From: Calothrix sp. NIES-2098
GTDB taxonomy: Bacteria > Cyanobacteriota > Cyanobacteriia > Cyanobacteriales > Nostocaceae
Reading direction: 5' to 3'
Assembly: GCA_002368175.1 (NCBI GenBank)
Contig: AP018172.1
Span: forward strand, 3,842,001 to 3,906,000
DNA length: 64,000 bases
Positions within the stretch are counted from its first letter, which is position 1; each line of letters begins with the position of its first letter. This document shows positions 8,099 to 15,584 of the stretch, piece by piece. The position numbers were made by a program, and so were the translations under genes. The notes beneath the pieces are model-generated. The model saw only the letters and a list, made by a program, of their open reading frames with translations, was not told where the DNA came from and made no database searches.

Positions 8099-8562
8099 CT
8101 ACATCTGTATGCAAAGGGACATTTCCATTTTTTACTGAACTTATCTCAAGTTCAAATTTGATTAAGTTAACTTTGGAAAATTTAACATTTTGTACAAGTC
8201 GCTACCCGTAGCGTAGTAGCATCTCTAGTTCTAATCAAGCGGGCTACGAACAGATCTACTACCCCGATTAAGTACATGGGTATAAATCTTGTTTTCCGTA
8301 TATTCAGACATGAGGTAGCTGTAACGCTTGATATATTAGGATTGAGAAAAAAGTTATATGGAAAGTTTCCGTATAATAATCCGTATAATAAATAGTTAGG
8401 CTGCTTGACCCTCAGTGGGGGTAGCGCTTTAGGCGAACTGTTGATTCCAAATATAAACAGGAGCTACTATCAGGATGACTATTTGCTCTGATACAAAGTG
8501 TTTGCCACTAGTCGGCTAACTTTTCCTGAAATTGATGAATAAATCTTTCGGGGTATAAAAAA
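8099..8562. other. divergent intergenic region, rcaE / hypothetical gene
   Basis: 464 bp without a convincing gene. It must hold the promoters of rcaE (leftward) and of the gene at 8563 (rightward). It contains the tandem repeat at 8368-8391. It also has a possible 14-codon leader ORF at 8475-8519 (MTICSDTKCLPLVG) with CAGGAG upstream. I saw no L box here. Confidence 0.5.
8368..8391 (+). repeat. perfect 12-bp tandem repeat with TATAAT cores
   Basis: TCCGTATAATAA occurs twice back to back. Each copy includes a TATAAT -10-like hexamer, and the pair is about 170 bp before the gene at 8563. It could be a duplicated promoter element; function is inferred only from the -10 resemblance. Confidence 0.5.
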
Positions 8563-9600
8563 ATGCAAAACAGTTTAGAAGGGGCGAGAGAACCGGAAAA
8601 ACCAGCACCAGGTATAATAGACCGGGCATTACAGCACTACGAGCAGGGAAAAGAGCTTGCAGATACTCATTATAAGAGGAGACTGGAAAAAGCAATAGCA
8701 GAATTTGAAGAGCTATTTGCTATTGTTGCCTTTTATCACGACCCAGCCAAGCCTCTTTTCTTTCATAGAGAAAATATACTTCCAGATGCATACAAATATT
8801 GTGGTTTAGCACATCTAAAGCTATCGTATGAAAGATTAGTAGATCATCCAGAATCCCATCTAAAAAAATCAATAGAAAACTTTTTATACGCATCTTATTA
8901 CCGTTCAAAAACTTCTCGTAAAGACAAACAGCCAACTACCAAATGGGAAGAAATACAATCCTCCTGCAATGACTACATAGAAAAATACAAGCAGGGAGAA
9001 GCCAGACAGGAATCAAAAGCTTTTTTTTCACTATTGATAAGTGATGGTTTTAATCAATTAATTGAGGTAAATAATACATCTACGGGAAAAATTAAAGATG
9101 CAATTATGGGTTTTGAAATTATAGATATTGAAAGTGAACTTGGTAATTTCAGTCAAGCAATCCTAACCTTTTATGCAAGATTGTACGAGTATCGAGGTTA
9201 TTCATATAAGCAAGTAGAAAATTTTTATGCAGCTAAATTTGATCTAGAGAGAGTATGCAATATATATAGGCTTATACAGCGCAATACCTCAGAAACAGAT
9301 GATGTTATATCCGCTATTAAAAAGACTATACAAGAGTTAGAACAAAAAATAGATGATTTAAAACAAAAGTCAGAACGAAAGTTAGAGGATGCCAAACGTC
9401 GAAATGCACAAATAGAGGTAGCACAGCGCTTTCGCTCAGGATTCTTTAGAGATTTTGTAAAGTTTTTTCTGTATTGGATGGCAGTTCTTTGCAGTTTCCT
9501 CAAAACGATTATCTTATTTACAGTTAAAATTCTTCCTATGTTAGCAACATGGATTAAGGAACTTGAATCACAGTCCCAGAGGGCAAATAAAGAAAAATAA
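8563..9600 (+). CDS. hypothetical helical protein with C-terminal membrane segment
   Basis: A 345-aa protein I do not recognise. The first ~240 residues look all-helical and TPR-like (for example GIIDRALQHYEQGKELA and YKYCGLAHLKLSYERL). Residues ~250-290 are a charged coiled coil (IQELEQKIDDLKQKSERKLE). Residues ~298-335 contain one or two hydrophobic helices (FFLYWMAVLCSFLKTIILF), followed by a short charged tail. This suggests a membrane-anchored protein with a large cytosolic helical domain. It is 27 bp upstream of the next membrane protein gene and probably co-transcribed with it. The codon use looks more AT-rich than in the antenna genes, which fits an accessory origin. Confidence 0.6.
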   Translation: MQNSLEGAREPEKPAPGIIDRALQHYEQGKELADTHYKRRLEKAIAEFEELFAIVAFYHDPAKPLFFHRENILPDAYKYCGLAHLKLSYERLVDHPESHLKKSIENFLYASYYRSKTSRKDKQPTTKWEEIQSSCNDYIEKYKQGEARQESKAFFSLLISDGFNQLIEVNNTSTGKIKDAIMGFEIIDIESELGNFSQAILTFYARLYEYRGYSYKQVENFYAAKFDLERVCNIYRLIQRNTSETDDVISAIKKTIQELEQKIDDLKQKSERKLEDAKRRNAQIEVAQRFRSGFFRDFVKFFLYWMAVLCSFLKTIILFTVKILPMLATWIKELESQSQRANKEK

Positions 9601-9627
9601 AATTCTTAGTGATTATACATAGCTTTT

Positions 9628-10809
9628 ATGGAGATTATTAAAAATATCTTAATTACAGCTTTGGATCTAGCTACTATGATTATCGCTATTGTGTGCACTG
9701 TGGCAATGTTACAAACAGCTTTAATGGTATTAAAAAAATCATTAAAGGTGAATGGAGGCAAGGCATCAGTAGGAATTACACGATGTGAAATTACTTTATT
9801 AAGTGCTAGCGAACTTAAATTTATTAATAATTCAATTAGTCTCTTAATGCATGAATTTAGAGAGTTTAGCGCTAAGGTTAACTATGATCGTATTCCTGAA
9901 ACTATTCATGATCGGAAGGCTAAAGAGAAGTTTAGACAAGTCTGCGATCAAATTAGTGAACAGATGAAAAGGCCTAGAATCCCTCTGAATTCAAGTCTCT
10001 ACGAGAACTTAGGTGAATTAATAGCCTTTTTGAAAAGATCGGCTGACAGTAAAGAGCCTGTTGCTGAAGTATTCCTAGAGTACAAACTGCACCTTCCTGT
10101 TAGGGAGCCTCTTTCAAGGAAACTGTGGGAAGGTAAAGTTATAGACAAAGAGGAGTACTGGAAAGAGAAGTACCGTTTTTTTTCACTTAAGGAAGGAACC
10201 CACAGTTGGCTGGGAATTGAATTAACTTACAACAAGAAACTTCTTGAAGCACCAATTACATCAAAAAAGTTTAAAGAGTTTCTACAGTGCAAAATTAAAG
10301 CGCTTCAACAAGAGATAGAAAAAGCAATCGCAATAGTAGATAATCAGCAAAGAGATCTGCAAGTAGAAATAGAAAGCTACAAGCGGGAAAGTGCCAACAT
10401 GATCATTAATATCGATGTAGAGGCGAAAGCTATGGCAGAGAATCAAGCAAAAAGCGTAACTTACAATCAGCAAGGTTCAAAGTGGGGGGGTGGCTTTGCA
10501 GCTGAAGGAGGCATTCAAAGCGGTGGTCAGCTCTTTGATCTCTCTTCCAAGCAGAATCTTGACGAAGCTGCTAAAGAAATTCAACAACTCTTGGAGCAGC
10601 TTTCCACGACCTATCCTACTACAACCAGTACCGATCAAATTATAGTTGCAGCTAAAGCCGTTGAGGAGATTGAGAATAATCCTGCCCTAAAGCAGCGGGT
10701 CATTGGTGCGCTTAAAGCTGGTGGTACGGAAGCCCTAAAAGAGTTGATAGATCATCCAGCCGTCAATATCTTATTAGCAACGATTGAAGGCTGGCAGAGT
10801 CCCATTTAA
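9628..10809 (+). CDS. hypothetical protein, N-terminal membrane anchor and conserved cyanobacterial C-terminus
   Basis: A 393-aa protein. Residues ~8-35 form one membrane helix (LDLATMIIAIVCTVAMLQTA). The middle is helical, with a coiled coil about 220-260. A glycine-rich linker (WGGGFAAEGGIQSGG) then leads to a C-terminal helical module, residues ~305-393 (AAKEIQQLLEQLSTTYP, AAKAVEEIENNPALKQR, VIGALKAGGTEALKELIDHP, ILLATIEGWQ). From memory this last module recurs at the C-terminus of cyanobacterial pentapeptide-repeat and other modular proteins, behind similar Gly-rich linkers; its role is not known to me. With the gene at 8563 it forms a two-gene membrane module. Confidence 0.6.
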   Translation: MEIIKNILITALDLATMIIAIVCTVAMLQTALMVLKKSLKVNGGKASVGITRCEITLLSASELKFINNSISLLMHEFREFSAKVNYDRIPETIHDRKAKEKFRQVCDQISEQMKRPRIPLNSSLYENLGELIAFLKRSADSKEPVAEVFLEYKLHLPVREPLSRKLWEGKVIDKEEYWKEKYRFFSLKEGTHSWLGIELTYNKKLLEAPITSKKFKEFLQCKIKALQQEIEKAIAIVDNQQRDLQVEIESYKRESANMIINIDVEAKAMAENQAKSVTYNQQGSKWGGGFAAEGGIQSGGQLFDLSSKQNLDEAAKEIQQLLEQLSTTYPTTTSTDQIIVAAKAVEEIENNPALKQRVIGALKAGGTEALKELIDHPAVNILLATIEGWQSPI

Positions 10810-10891
10810 CGGTAAATAGTACGATCGCTATAGGCTGGGTTGACGAAGGAAACCTAACATTGCTTTTCCTTGCCAGCACTGACCAAAAGTA

Positions 10892-10975
10892 CGCCGGAAA
10901 CTCAATGTGTATATCTTAGCTGGATATGGTGAAGACCTTGAGTTTGAAATTGTACCCAATGGTGAGGTGTTCTGA
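10892..10975 (+). pseudogene. remnant of a DUF6888-type gene
   Basis: The frame reads RRKLNVYILAGYGEDLEFEI then VPNGEVF and a stop, matching the C-terminal half of small DUF6888 proteins (..IYILAG..IEI.I.PNGEW). Upstream the frame is closed by a stop at about 10880, and the sequence there looks like a dispersed repeat (GGGTTGACGAAGGAAACC at about 10836-10853). The 5' half has apparently been replaced. The last codon overlaps the next gene's ATG (TGATG). Confidence 0.55.
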
Positions 10976-11216
10976 TGAGTCAAGTAATTTTGATGCCATG
11001 AGTGATGCCGAATTAAAACGGTACTTTCTATCAAACCGCCAAGATCAAGCTGCTTTTCAGGCGTATTTGGACAGGTTCAGTCAGCGTCCAAAATCCCTTA
11101 TTGCCAGCCCAAGCGATCCTGATTTTGACGCAAAGATTCAGGCAGCAATTCGGCAGAAATTAGAAGCATCGCGTAGTAGCCAGCCAGCTAACAACACAGT
11201 GGAGCCGACGGAATAG
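10975..11216 (+). pseudogene. frameshifted DUF6887-type small protein
   Basis: DUF6887 proteins usually follow DUF6888 with a start overlapping its stop and begin MSQ.NFDAMSD. Here the ATG at 10975 gives MSQVILMP and a stop, while the adjacent frame gives SNFDAMSDAELKRYF and continues through DDPDFDAKIQAAIR-like sequence (here SDPDFDAKIQAAIRQKLEAS) to 11216. One base has been lost between about 10984 and 10990. Translation could still start internally at ATG 10998, giving 72 residues that retain most of the domain. These pairs are thought to be toxin-antitoxin-like; that is not demonstrated here. Confidence 0.6.
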
Positions 11217-11330
11217 AGTTTTTGCCCTTTGTTTTAGTCTTATCTGCCATCAGTGAAAATAACCAAAATCAGGTATTTTTTCCAAAAAAATTGAATTATT
11301 AATTCAGTAATTACCGTAAAATAATTTATC

Positions 11331-11614
11331 TTGTTAAACAAAGTGCTTGGTTTGTTTAACAAAGTGTTTACCTTGTTAAAGAAAGTGTTTACCTTGTTAA
11401 AGAAAGTGTTTACCTTGTTAAAGAAAGTGTTTACCTTGTTAAAGAAAGTGTTTACCTTGTTAAAGAAAGTGTTTACCTTGTTAAAGAAAGTCTTTGGTTT
11501 GTTAAACAAAGTGCTTACCTTGTTAAAGAAAGTGCTTGGTTTGTTAAACAAAGTGTTTACCTTGTTAAAGAAAGTCTTTGCCTTGTTTAACAAAGTGCTT
11601 AGTTTGTTAAACAA
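11331..11614. repeat. 21-bp minisatellite, 13 full copies plus a partial
   Basis: Tandem array of TTGTTAAAGAAAGTGTTTAC + C. Five central copies are identical; flanking copies carry AAACAAAG for AAAGAAAG and GCTTGG for GTTTACC, so the variants are ordered along the array. Because 21 is divisible by 3, both strands stay open for over 100 codons, but the predicted peptides are simple 7-residue repeats (LLKKVFT) without a ribosome-binding site. I treat it as non-coding. Confidence 0.9.
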
Positions 11615-12047
11615 CAATCGCACATATTATCTGTTGGCTCAAAATTGCGCGTAAGCATAGCCGTCGTAGACATCGCCCATCAAGCCATCAACAACCTGAG
11701 CGTGGACTTGATAGAAAAGTTAATGTTTGCCACTTTCAAAAGCTTAAGTACTTTGTTATACTTCTATTTTAAATTAGAGAACCTTGAAAACTTAATATAC
11801 TGTTTCCCAAAAAATCACAAAGTAGTTTTTTTGACTTTGTATACGTAAATTTTTCGCGGGGGTCAGGCGATCACCAAAACCCTAATTCTTGCGTTGACCC
11901 CCGCGAAAAGCTTGCACAGTAACCTTTTGAGCCTGGTCTACTAGCCTAAAATTCTCAATAATCTGACGCTTATTGACAGGGAAATTAGACCCCCCTCTAA
12001 AATAGGTATTTGTAACCCTTTCTGCATAAGGCTTCTCAAAGGGTAGG
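11615..12047 (+). other. probable CRISPR leader region
   Basis: 433 bp with no credible gene between the minisatellite and the first CRISPR repeat. Its middle holds a long inverted repeat (11851-11909), followed by an AT-rich stretch that runs into repeat 1. Position, palindrome and the sequence decay at the opposite array end suggest this is the leader with the array promoter. Inferred. Confidence 0.5.
11851..11909. repeat. 15-bp perfect inverted repeat with 29-base loop
   Basis: TTTTCGCGGGGGTCA (11851-11865) pairs with TGACCCCCGCGAAAA (11895-11909). It lies 138 bp before the first CRISPR repeat. It could be a leader element for adaptation, a binding site, or a terminator for rightward reading. 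Its function is not established from the sequence. Confidence 0.85.
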
Positions 12048-12449
12048 GTTTTCAAATCATTACCCCTCACGGGGATGGAAACGTAAGTACTCGTAGTGTT
12101 GCCACCCCGAACATCAATAGTTTTCAAATCATTACCCCTCACGGGGATGGAAACTGATTTCAAACTTTCAATCAGATTTTCAAAAACATTTAGTTTTCAA
12201 ATCATTACCCCTCACGGGGATGGAAACTTAAAACAAATCCAGATACAACTCCAACGACTTTAGAAGTTTTCAAATCATTACCCCTCACGGGGATGGAAAC
12301 CTAAAGATGTTACTTGCTCTTTGAACAGCATAAGCAAGATTAGTTTTCAAAACATTACCCCTCACGGGGATGGAAACTTGAGTCATGTAATCAACAATTT
12401 CTGAGGTAGCAGAGGTTTTCAAAACATTACCCCTCACGGGGATGGAAAC
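12048..12449 (+). CRISPR. orphan CRISPR array, six 35-bp repeats and five spacers
   Basis: Repeats at 12048-12082, 12120-12154, 12193-12227, 12266-12300, 12343-12377 and 12415-12449. Each begins GTTTTCAAA, has the internal stem ACCCCTCACGGGGA (arms CCCC/GGGG) and ends GATGGAAAC. Repeats 1-4 are identical; 5 and 6 share one change (AAATC to AAAAC), which is typical of the end far from the leader, so transcription is probably left to right. Spacers are 37, 38, 38, 42 and 37 bp, all different. No cas gene is in the window, so processing proteins must act from elsewhere if the array is active. Confidence 0.97.
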
Positions 12450-12672
12450 GACCATCCACAGCTACCGTACTCTGCAAGAATTAGTGCGATCGCGCCACAA
12501 GACAAACCTTCAGATCCAGCTTTTTGAGGTTAGATTAGTAGAAAGGTAGCGATAAGGATGAGCAAATTCACTTATCCGAACTACCGCAAAATGTTAGCGA
12601 TCGCTCCCCAGTAATGCAGCATGAGATGATTTCGCCGCTAGACCTTAAAAGCATTGAGGAGGGTACAGAAGT

Positions 12673-13032
12673 GTGAGATACCTGCGCTTGACCATTACCG
12701 ACACACTGAGCTTTTGGGATGACTATCTAAGCGGCTACATTTTCGATCCAGAGAATTCAAAGACGTTCACAAATTGGTATCGCATCCCAGATAAGTGGCT
12801 GGAAAATGGTACGCTTGTTCCTGAACGACGCGAGCAACTGCTAGAACACCTCTACGGTTCCAATTGGCGACTTGGTAATGAGGACGGCTCGAAATATGTT
12901 GTCCTCAAAATCGACGAACACGAGTTGTCGGATACCGAAACGGCGCAGCGATTATGGGTCGGCACACAAAATACTTGTTATGCTGTCAGCGATGACGACA
13001 CCATCGAAAGCGTGAATGAGGAAGTAATGTAA
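12673..13032 (+). CDS. hypothetical protein
   Basis: A 119-aa acidic protein starting at GTG (GGAGG lies about 14 bp upstream). It has an Asp/Glu-rich C-terminus and several tryptophans (LSFWDDYLSGYIF, NWYRIPDKWLENG, SNWRLGNEDGSKYVVLKI). No signal peptide or membrane segment. I do not recognise the family. A 20-codon ORF (12616-12678, MQHEMISPLDLKSIEEGTEV) ends overlapping its start and may be a coupled leader or the remnant of a partner gene. The two could be a small operon next to the CRISPR trailer. Confidence 0.55.
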   Translation: MRYLRLTITDTLSFWDDYLSGYIFDPENSKTFTNWYRIPDKWLENGTLVPERREQLLEHLYGSNWRLGNEDGSKYVVLKIDEHELSDTETAQRLWVGTQNTCYAVSDDDTIESVNEEVM

Positions 13033-13300
13033 ATTTTGTGGTTGAGCGATCGCTGCATCATATTTGACCATCATTATTTACCTGTTTCTTTCTTCTCTCG
13101 CCCTGAAACACACTCCTACTTTTGTAGGAGTGGGTCGTTTAGACTCTGGCTTCTCTGTTCTAATTAAGAAAAAGATTAGGGAATGAGAACAATTCTCCTC
13201 AACTTCTTTGCTGACCATGTACACCCAGTAGAATCAGCTTCAGCATTGAAGTTTGACCATTTCAATCATCTACTATGAGGCTAAAATCGTTCTATCAGAC
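13033..13300. other. intergenic region between convergent genes
   Basis: 268 bp between convergent genes. ACTCCTACTTTTGTAGGAGT at about 13109-13128 is a hairpin (ACTCCTAC / GTAGGAGT) that could end transcription from the gene at 12673. Nothing else is recognised. Confidence 0.5.
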
Positions 13301-13768
13301 TTACATTACAGAAGGCTTGCCACCATCTGACAATAAAGCGTCCCGAAGGAAAACAAATTGCTGTTCAAATCCAATGGGTTTTAGTACAGATACTAGTCCC
13401 TTAACCTCAGATGAGGGTTGATAATCAGACGGAGCCTGGATAATTTCAGATCGCTCCATCCCTTGAGCTAACTGATACCAAAAAGCTAACTTGGTGTTAT
13501 TGGTCAAGGAGTTGTATTCACGCGCTATGTCTGTATTTGTCCTCTTGAGCAAATCACGCATTAATTGAAGTTGCTCATTTTGTGACAGACTTTTGGCTTT
13601 ATTAAACAACTCATCAGAGTTGTCAGGAGCAGTGCCATTCGGCTGTTTCATTCCTGATTCGCTACAGATAAAACGGTAGGCGTACCACAAGACAGCAAGT
13701 TGATCGTCTACAGATAGACGCTTAAAAGTTTCTGCATGTTTTGCAGCTTGGCTTGTGTAAGCAGTCAT
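13301..13768 (-). CDS. helical carotenoid protein (OCP N-terminal-domain homologue)
   Basis: A 155-aa protein homologous to the N-terminal domain of the orange carotenoid protein: FKRLSVDDQLAVLWYAYRF near residue 15, LMRDLLKRTNTDIAREYNSL in the middle, TKLAFWYQLAQGMERSEIIQ and the C-terminal KPIGFEQQFVFLRDAL. It lacks the C-terminal NTF2-like regulatory domain, so it is a stand-alone HCP that would bind a carotenoid constitutively. Known HCPs are phycobilisome quenchers or singlet-oxygen scavengers depending on clade; I cannot assign the clade. Lying between the sensing and phycoerythrin loci, it fits a photoprotective role. Confidence 0.88.
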   Translation of the reverse strand: MTAYTSQAAKHAETFKRLSVDDQLAVLWYAYRFICSESGMKQPNGTAPDNSDELFNKAKSLSQNEQLQLMRDLLKRTNTDIAREYNSLTNNTKLAFWYQLAQGMERSEIIQAPSDYQPSSEVKGLVSVLKPIGFEQQFVFLRDALLSDGGKPSVM

Positions 13769-13998
13769 AAATTATTCCAAATTCAACAAATATTGCAGTT
13801 AGGCAATTTCAACCAATCACCTTAACGTTACTAAACTTAACGAATCTGATTTAGGTGATTAACCCTACTATGGTTAGAGAATATGAATGGCTTGAGTGTT
13901 CTACCAACCTCCCCATAGCAAGATGTAATGCCCATATCAGAAGCTATCTGCTAGGCCTCAAGTCGCTGAAACCCTAGCTGTAATTATGCTGAACTTAA

Positions 13999-14469
13999 AT
14001 GTTTAATCAATCTCCAGGGCGAATGCTGCTCTCTCACAACTTTGATGTTTCTCCTGAAACGATACCAGCCCTCAGCCGCGAAGAATTTGCTGAAGTATTT
14101 AGATCGGGCTTGAGTGCCTACGAAAACTTGCAATGCAGGCTGGTGAATCATCCTCATTGGATTTTAGAAATTTTATTCCCTGCCAATGAATTTTTGCCGC
14201 AGCAAGTTGGAGAAATCTGTGCAAAAGCCTTAGCAGAAAAACGGCGATCGCAACAATTGAGTGCAGAAACTATCCCAGAAATTCTGGTTTTAGGTGGTAT
14301 CAAAACGACTCCTCCCACTAGCGATTCTCCTGATGCCCTGCAACCAGGTAACTGGGGTGTGGATGTAGTAGAAACTCATTCTGGTGAGACATTTTTACAG
14401 GCGATCGCATGGGATGCCACCATTGCCCAAAAACCCGCAGACAGTGTATTCAAAGTTGAACTCAAGTAA
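13999..14469 (+). CDS. conserved hypothetical protein
   Basis: A 156-aa soluble protein without motifs I recognise. It has a mixed alpha/beta appearance (EEFAEVFRSGLSAYENL; WILEILFPANEFLPQQVGEI; NWGVDVVETHSGETFLQAI). It starts at ATG 13999 and ends 32 bp before the ankyrin gene, so the two are likely one transcript. No signal peptide. Function unknown. Confidence 0.65.
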   Translation: MFNQSPGRMLLSHNFDVSPETIPALSREEFAEVFRSGLSAYENLQCRLVNHPHWILEILFPANEFLPQQVGEICAKALAEKRRSQQLSAETIPEILVLGGIKTTPPTSDSPDALQPGNWGVDVVETHSGETFLQAIAWDATIAQKPADSVFKVELK

Positions 14470-14501
14470 GCTTGAGCAAATAATTACAAATTACTTTAAC
14501 A

Positions 14502-15206
14502 ATGCCTTCTCTTAACGAAGATTTGATCCGCGTGATCGTTAAAGGTGACACTTCTGCTGTGAATAGCTTATTAGCCCAAGGCGCAGATGCCAATACCACC
14601 GGGGGAGTTACAGCCGTAGGAGCTAGTAATACAGCATTGATGTGGGCAGCCACAGAAGGTTATCTAGAAATTGTGGAATTGTTGCTGGCGCATAATGCTG
14701 ATGTGAATGTGAAAAATCCAGCAGGCTACACAGCTTTGATGTTTGCCGCAGAAGGCGATCGCCGGAATATTGTTTCCCTATTACTCGATCGCGGTGCTGA
14801 TATAGGCGATCGCAATCACTATGGGGAAACTGTGCTAATGACAATGGCGCGGCGAGGTCAAACAGATATTGTGCAACGCCTAGTGCAGATGGGTGCAGAG
14901 GTGAATGCTACTAATAAAATCGGTGACACAGCATTATACTTAGCAGCCGATAATGGGCATACTTATACAGTGAAAGCGTTGATTGAACTCGGTGCCCAAG
15001 TAAATACCGCCAACATTGGTGGTTGGACTCCTCTGATGATGGCAGCAGCTAGAGGCGATTTGGAAACTATGACCATTTTGTTAGAACATGGCGCAGACTT
15101 TCGCCCCAAGAATCGCTGGGGTGCTACAGCATTGAGTGAAGCCCGCAATTCTTTCCGTTCTGCTCAAGCAGTAGATTTGTTAATCCGCGCAGGGGCGACG
15201 GAGTAG
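14502..15206 (+). CDS. ankyrin-repeat protein
   Basis: A 234-aa protein made almost wholly of ankyrin repeats, about six copies of 33 residues. Examples are NTALMWAATEGYLEIVELLL, GYTALMFAAEGDRRNIVSLL and GWTPLMMAAARGDLETMTIL, each followed by the loop motif GADxxxxN. There is no catalytic domain, signal peptide or membrane segment, so a protein-interaction role is expected. It is probably co-transcribed with the preceding hypothetical gene. The partner is unknown. Confidence 0.9.
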   Translation: MPSLNEDLIRVIVKGDTSAVNSLLAQGADANTTGGVTAVGASNTALMWAATEGYLEIVELLLAHNADVNVKNPAGYTALMFAAEGDRRNIVSLLLDRGADIGDRNHYGETVLMTMARRGQTDIVQRLVQMGAEVNATNKIGDTALYLAADNGHTYTVKALIELGAQVNTANIGGWTPLMMAAARGDLETMTILLEHGADFRPKNRWGATALSEARNSFRSAQAVDLLIRAGATE

Positions 15207-15309
15207 AGGAGGCAAGGGAGATGAGGGAGTGTGGGGAGTGTGGGGAAAAATGAGACAGACGATCGATGACCAATGACTTTTGACCCTTGACTCATAAATA
15301 AAAATCGTT

Positions 15310-15327
15310 TGTGCAAACTGAGTGCAA
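15310..15327 (-). promoter_or_regulatory. inverted L box upstream of cpeC
   Basis: On the minus strand the site reads TTGCACT-CAGT-TTGCACA, one mismatch from the RcaC L-box consensus. It is in the opposite orientation to cpeC, 258 bp before its ATG. In Fremyella the orientation and position of L boxes are thought to separate red-light activation from green-light genes that RcaC represses in red light. Confidence 0.85.
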
Positions 15328-15342
15328 AATTGCCTCATTTCA

Positions 15343-15362
15343 TCAAGATTTACAAATCTTGA
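15343..15362. promoter_or_regulatory. perfect palindrome in the cpeC upstream region
   Basis: TCAAGATTT-AC-AAATCTTGA: 9-bp perfect arms with a 2-base centre, 15 bp after the L box. It could be an operator for a dimeric regulator or, if transcribed, a leader stem-loop. Which one depends on the transcription start. Confidence 0.6.
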
Positions 15363-15584
15363 TACTCATCGTTACGCGCTCATAAGAAAATGATCATAAC
15401 AAAGCGTATAAAACGCCTAAAAAGCTTGAGCATCTAGGAAATCACAACTTCCATGCCTATGGAAGCTGGCAATTTGAGTTGCAACAAATTATTCAGCGAT
15501 TTGATTGACCTGGGTGAACAATCTGAATTTTATTTACAAATTGAAACAAACTTCTTAAACTTTCGTTAACAGGAGAAACAATTA

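Larger units (their letters stand above)
15207..15584 (+). promoter_or_regulatory. cpeC operon upstream region / 5' leader
   Basis: 378 bp containing, in order: a G-rich degenerate repeat (15210-15250), an inverted L box (15310-15327), a 20-bp palindrome (15343-15362), a possible -10 (GATACT, 15361-15366), an AT-rich stretch, and AGGAGA 10 bp before the cpeC ATG. A start near the palindrome would give a leader of about 200 nt. In Fremyella the cpeC leader is reported to carry post-initiation (Cgi) control; that parallel is an inference here. Confidence 0.7.

Noticed and set aside
11240..11654. Overlapping long ORFs on both strands of the minisatellite (127 and 107 codons).
   Set aside because: They exist only because the repeat unit is 21 bp; the peptides are monotonous 7-residue repeats, with no ribosome-binding site.
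11911..11930. TTGCACA near the CRISPR leader as another L box.
   Set aside because: Only a single half-site is present; the second repeat at N4 spacing is missing.
11882..12163. Minus-strand ORF of 93 codons over the CRISPR leader and first repeats.
   Set aside because: It reads through two CRISPR repeats, giving the duplicated peptide VSIPVRGNDLKT; an artefact of the array.
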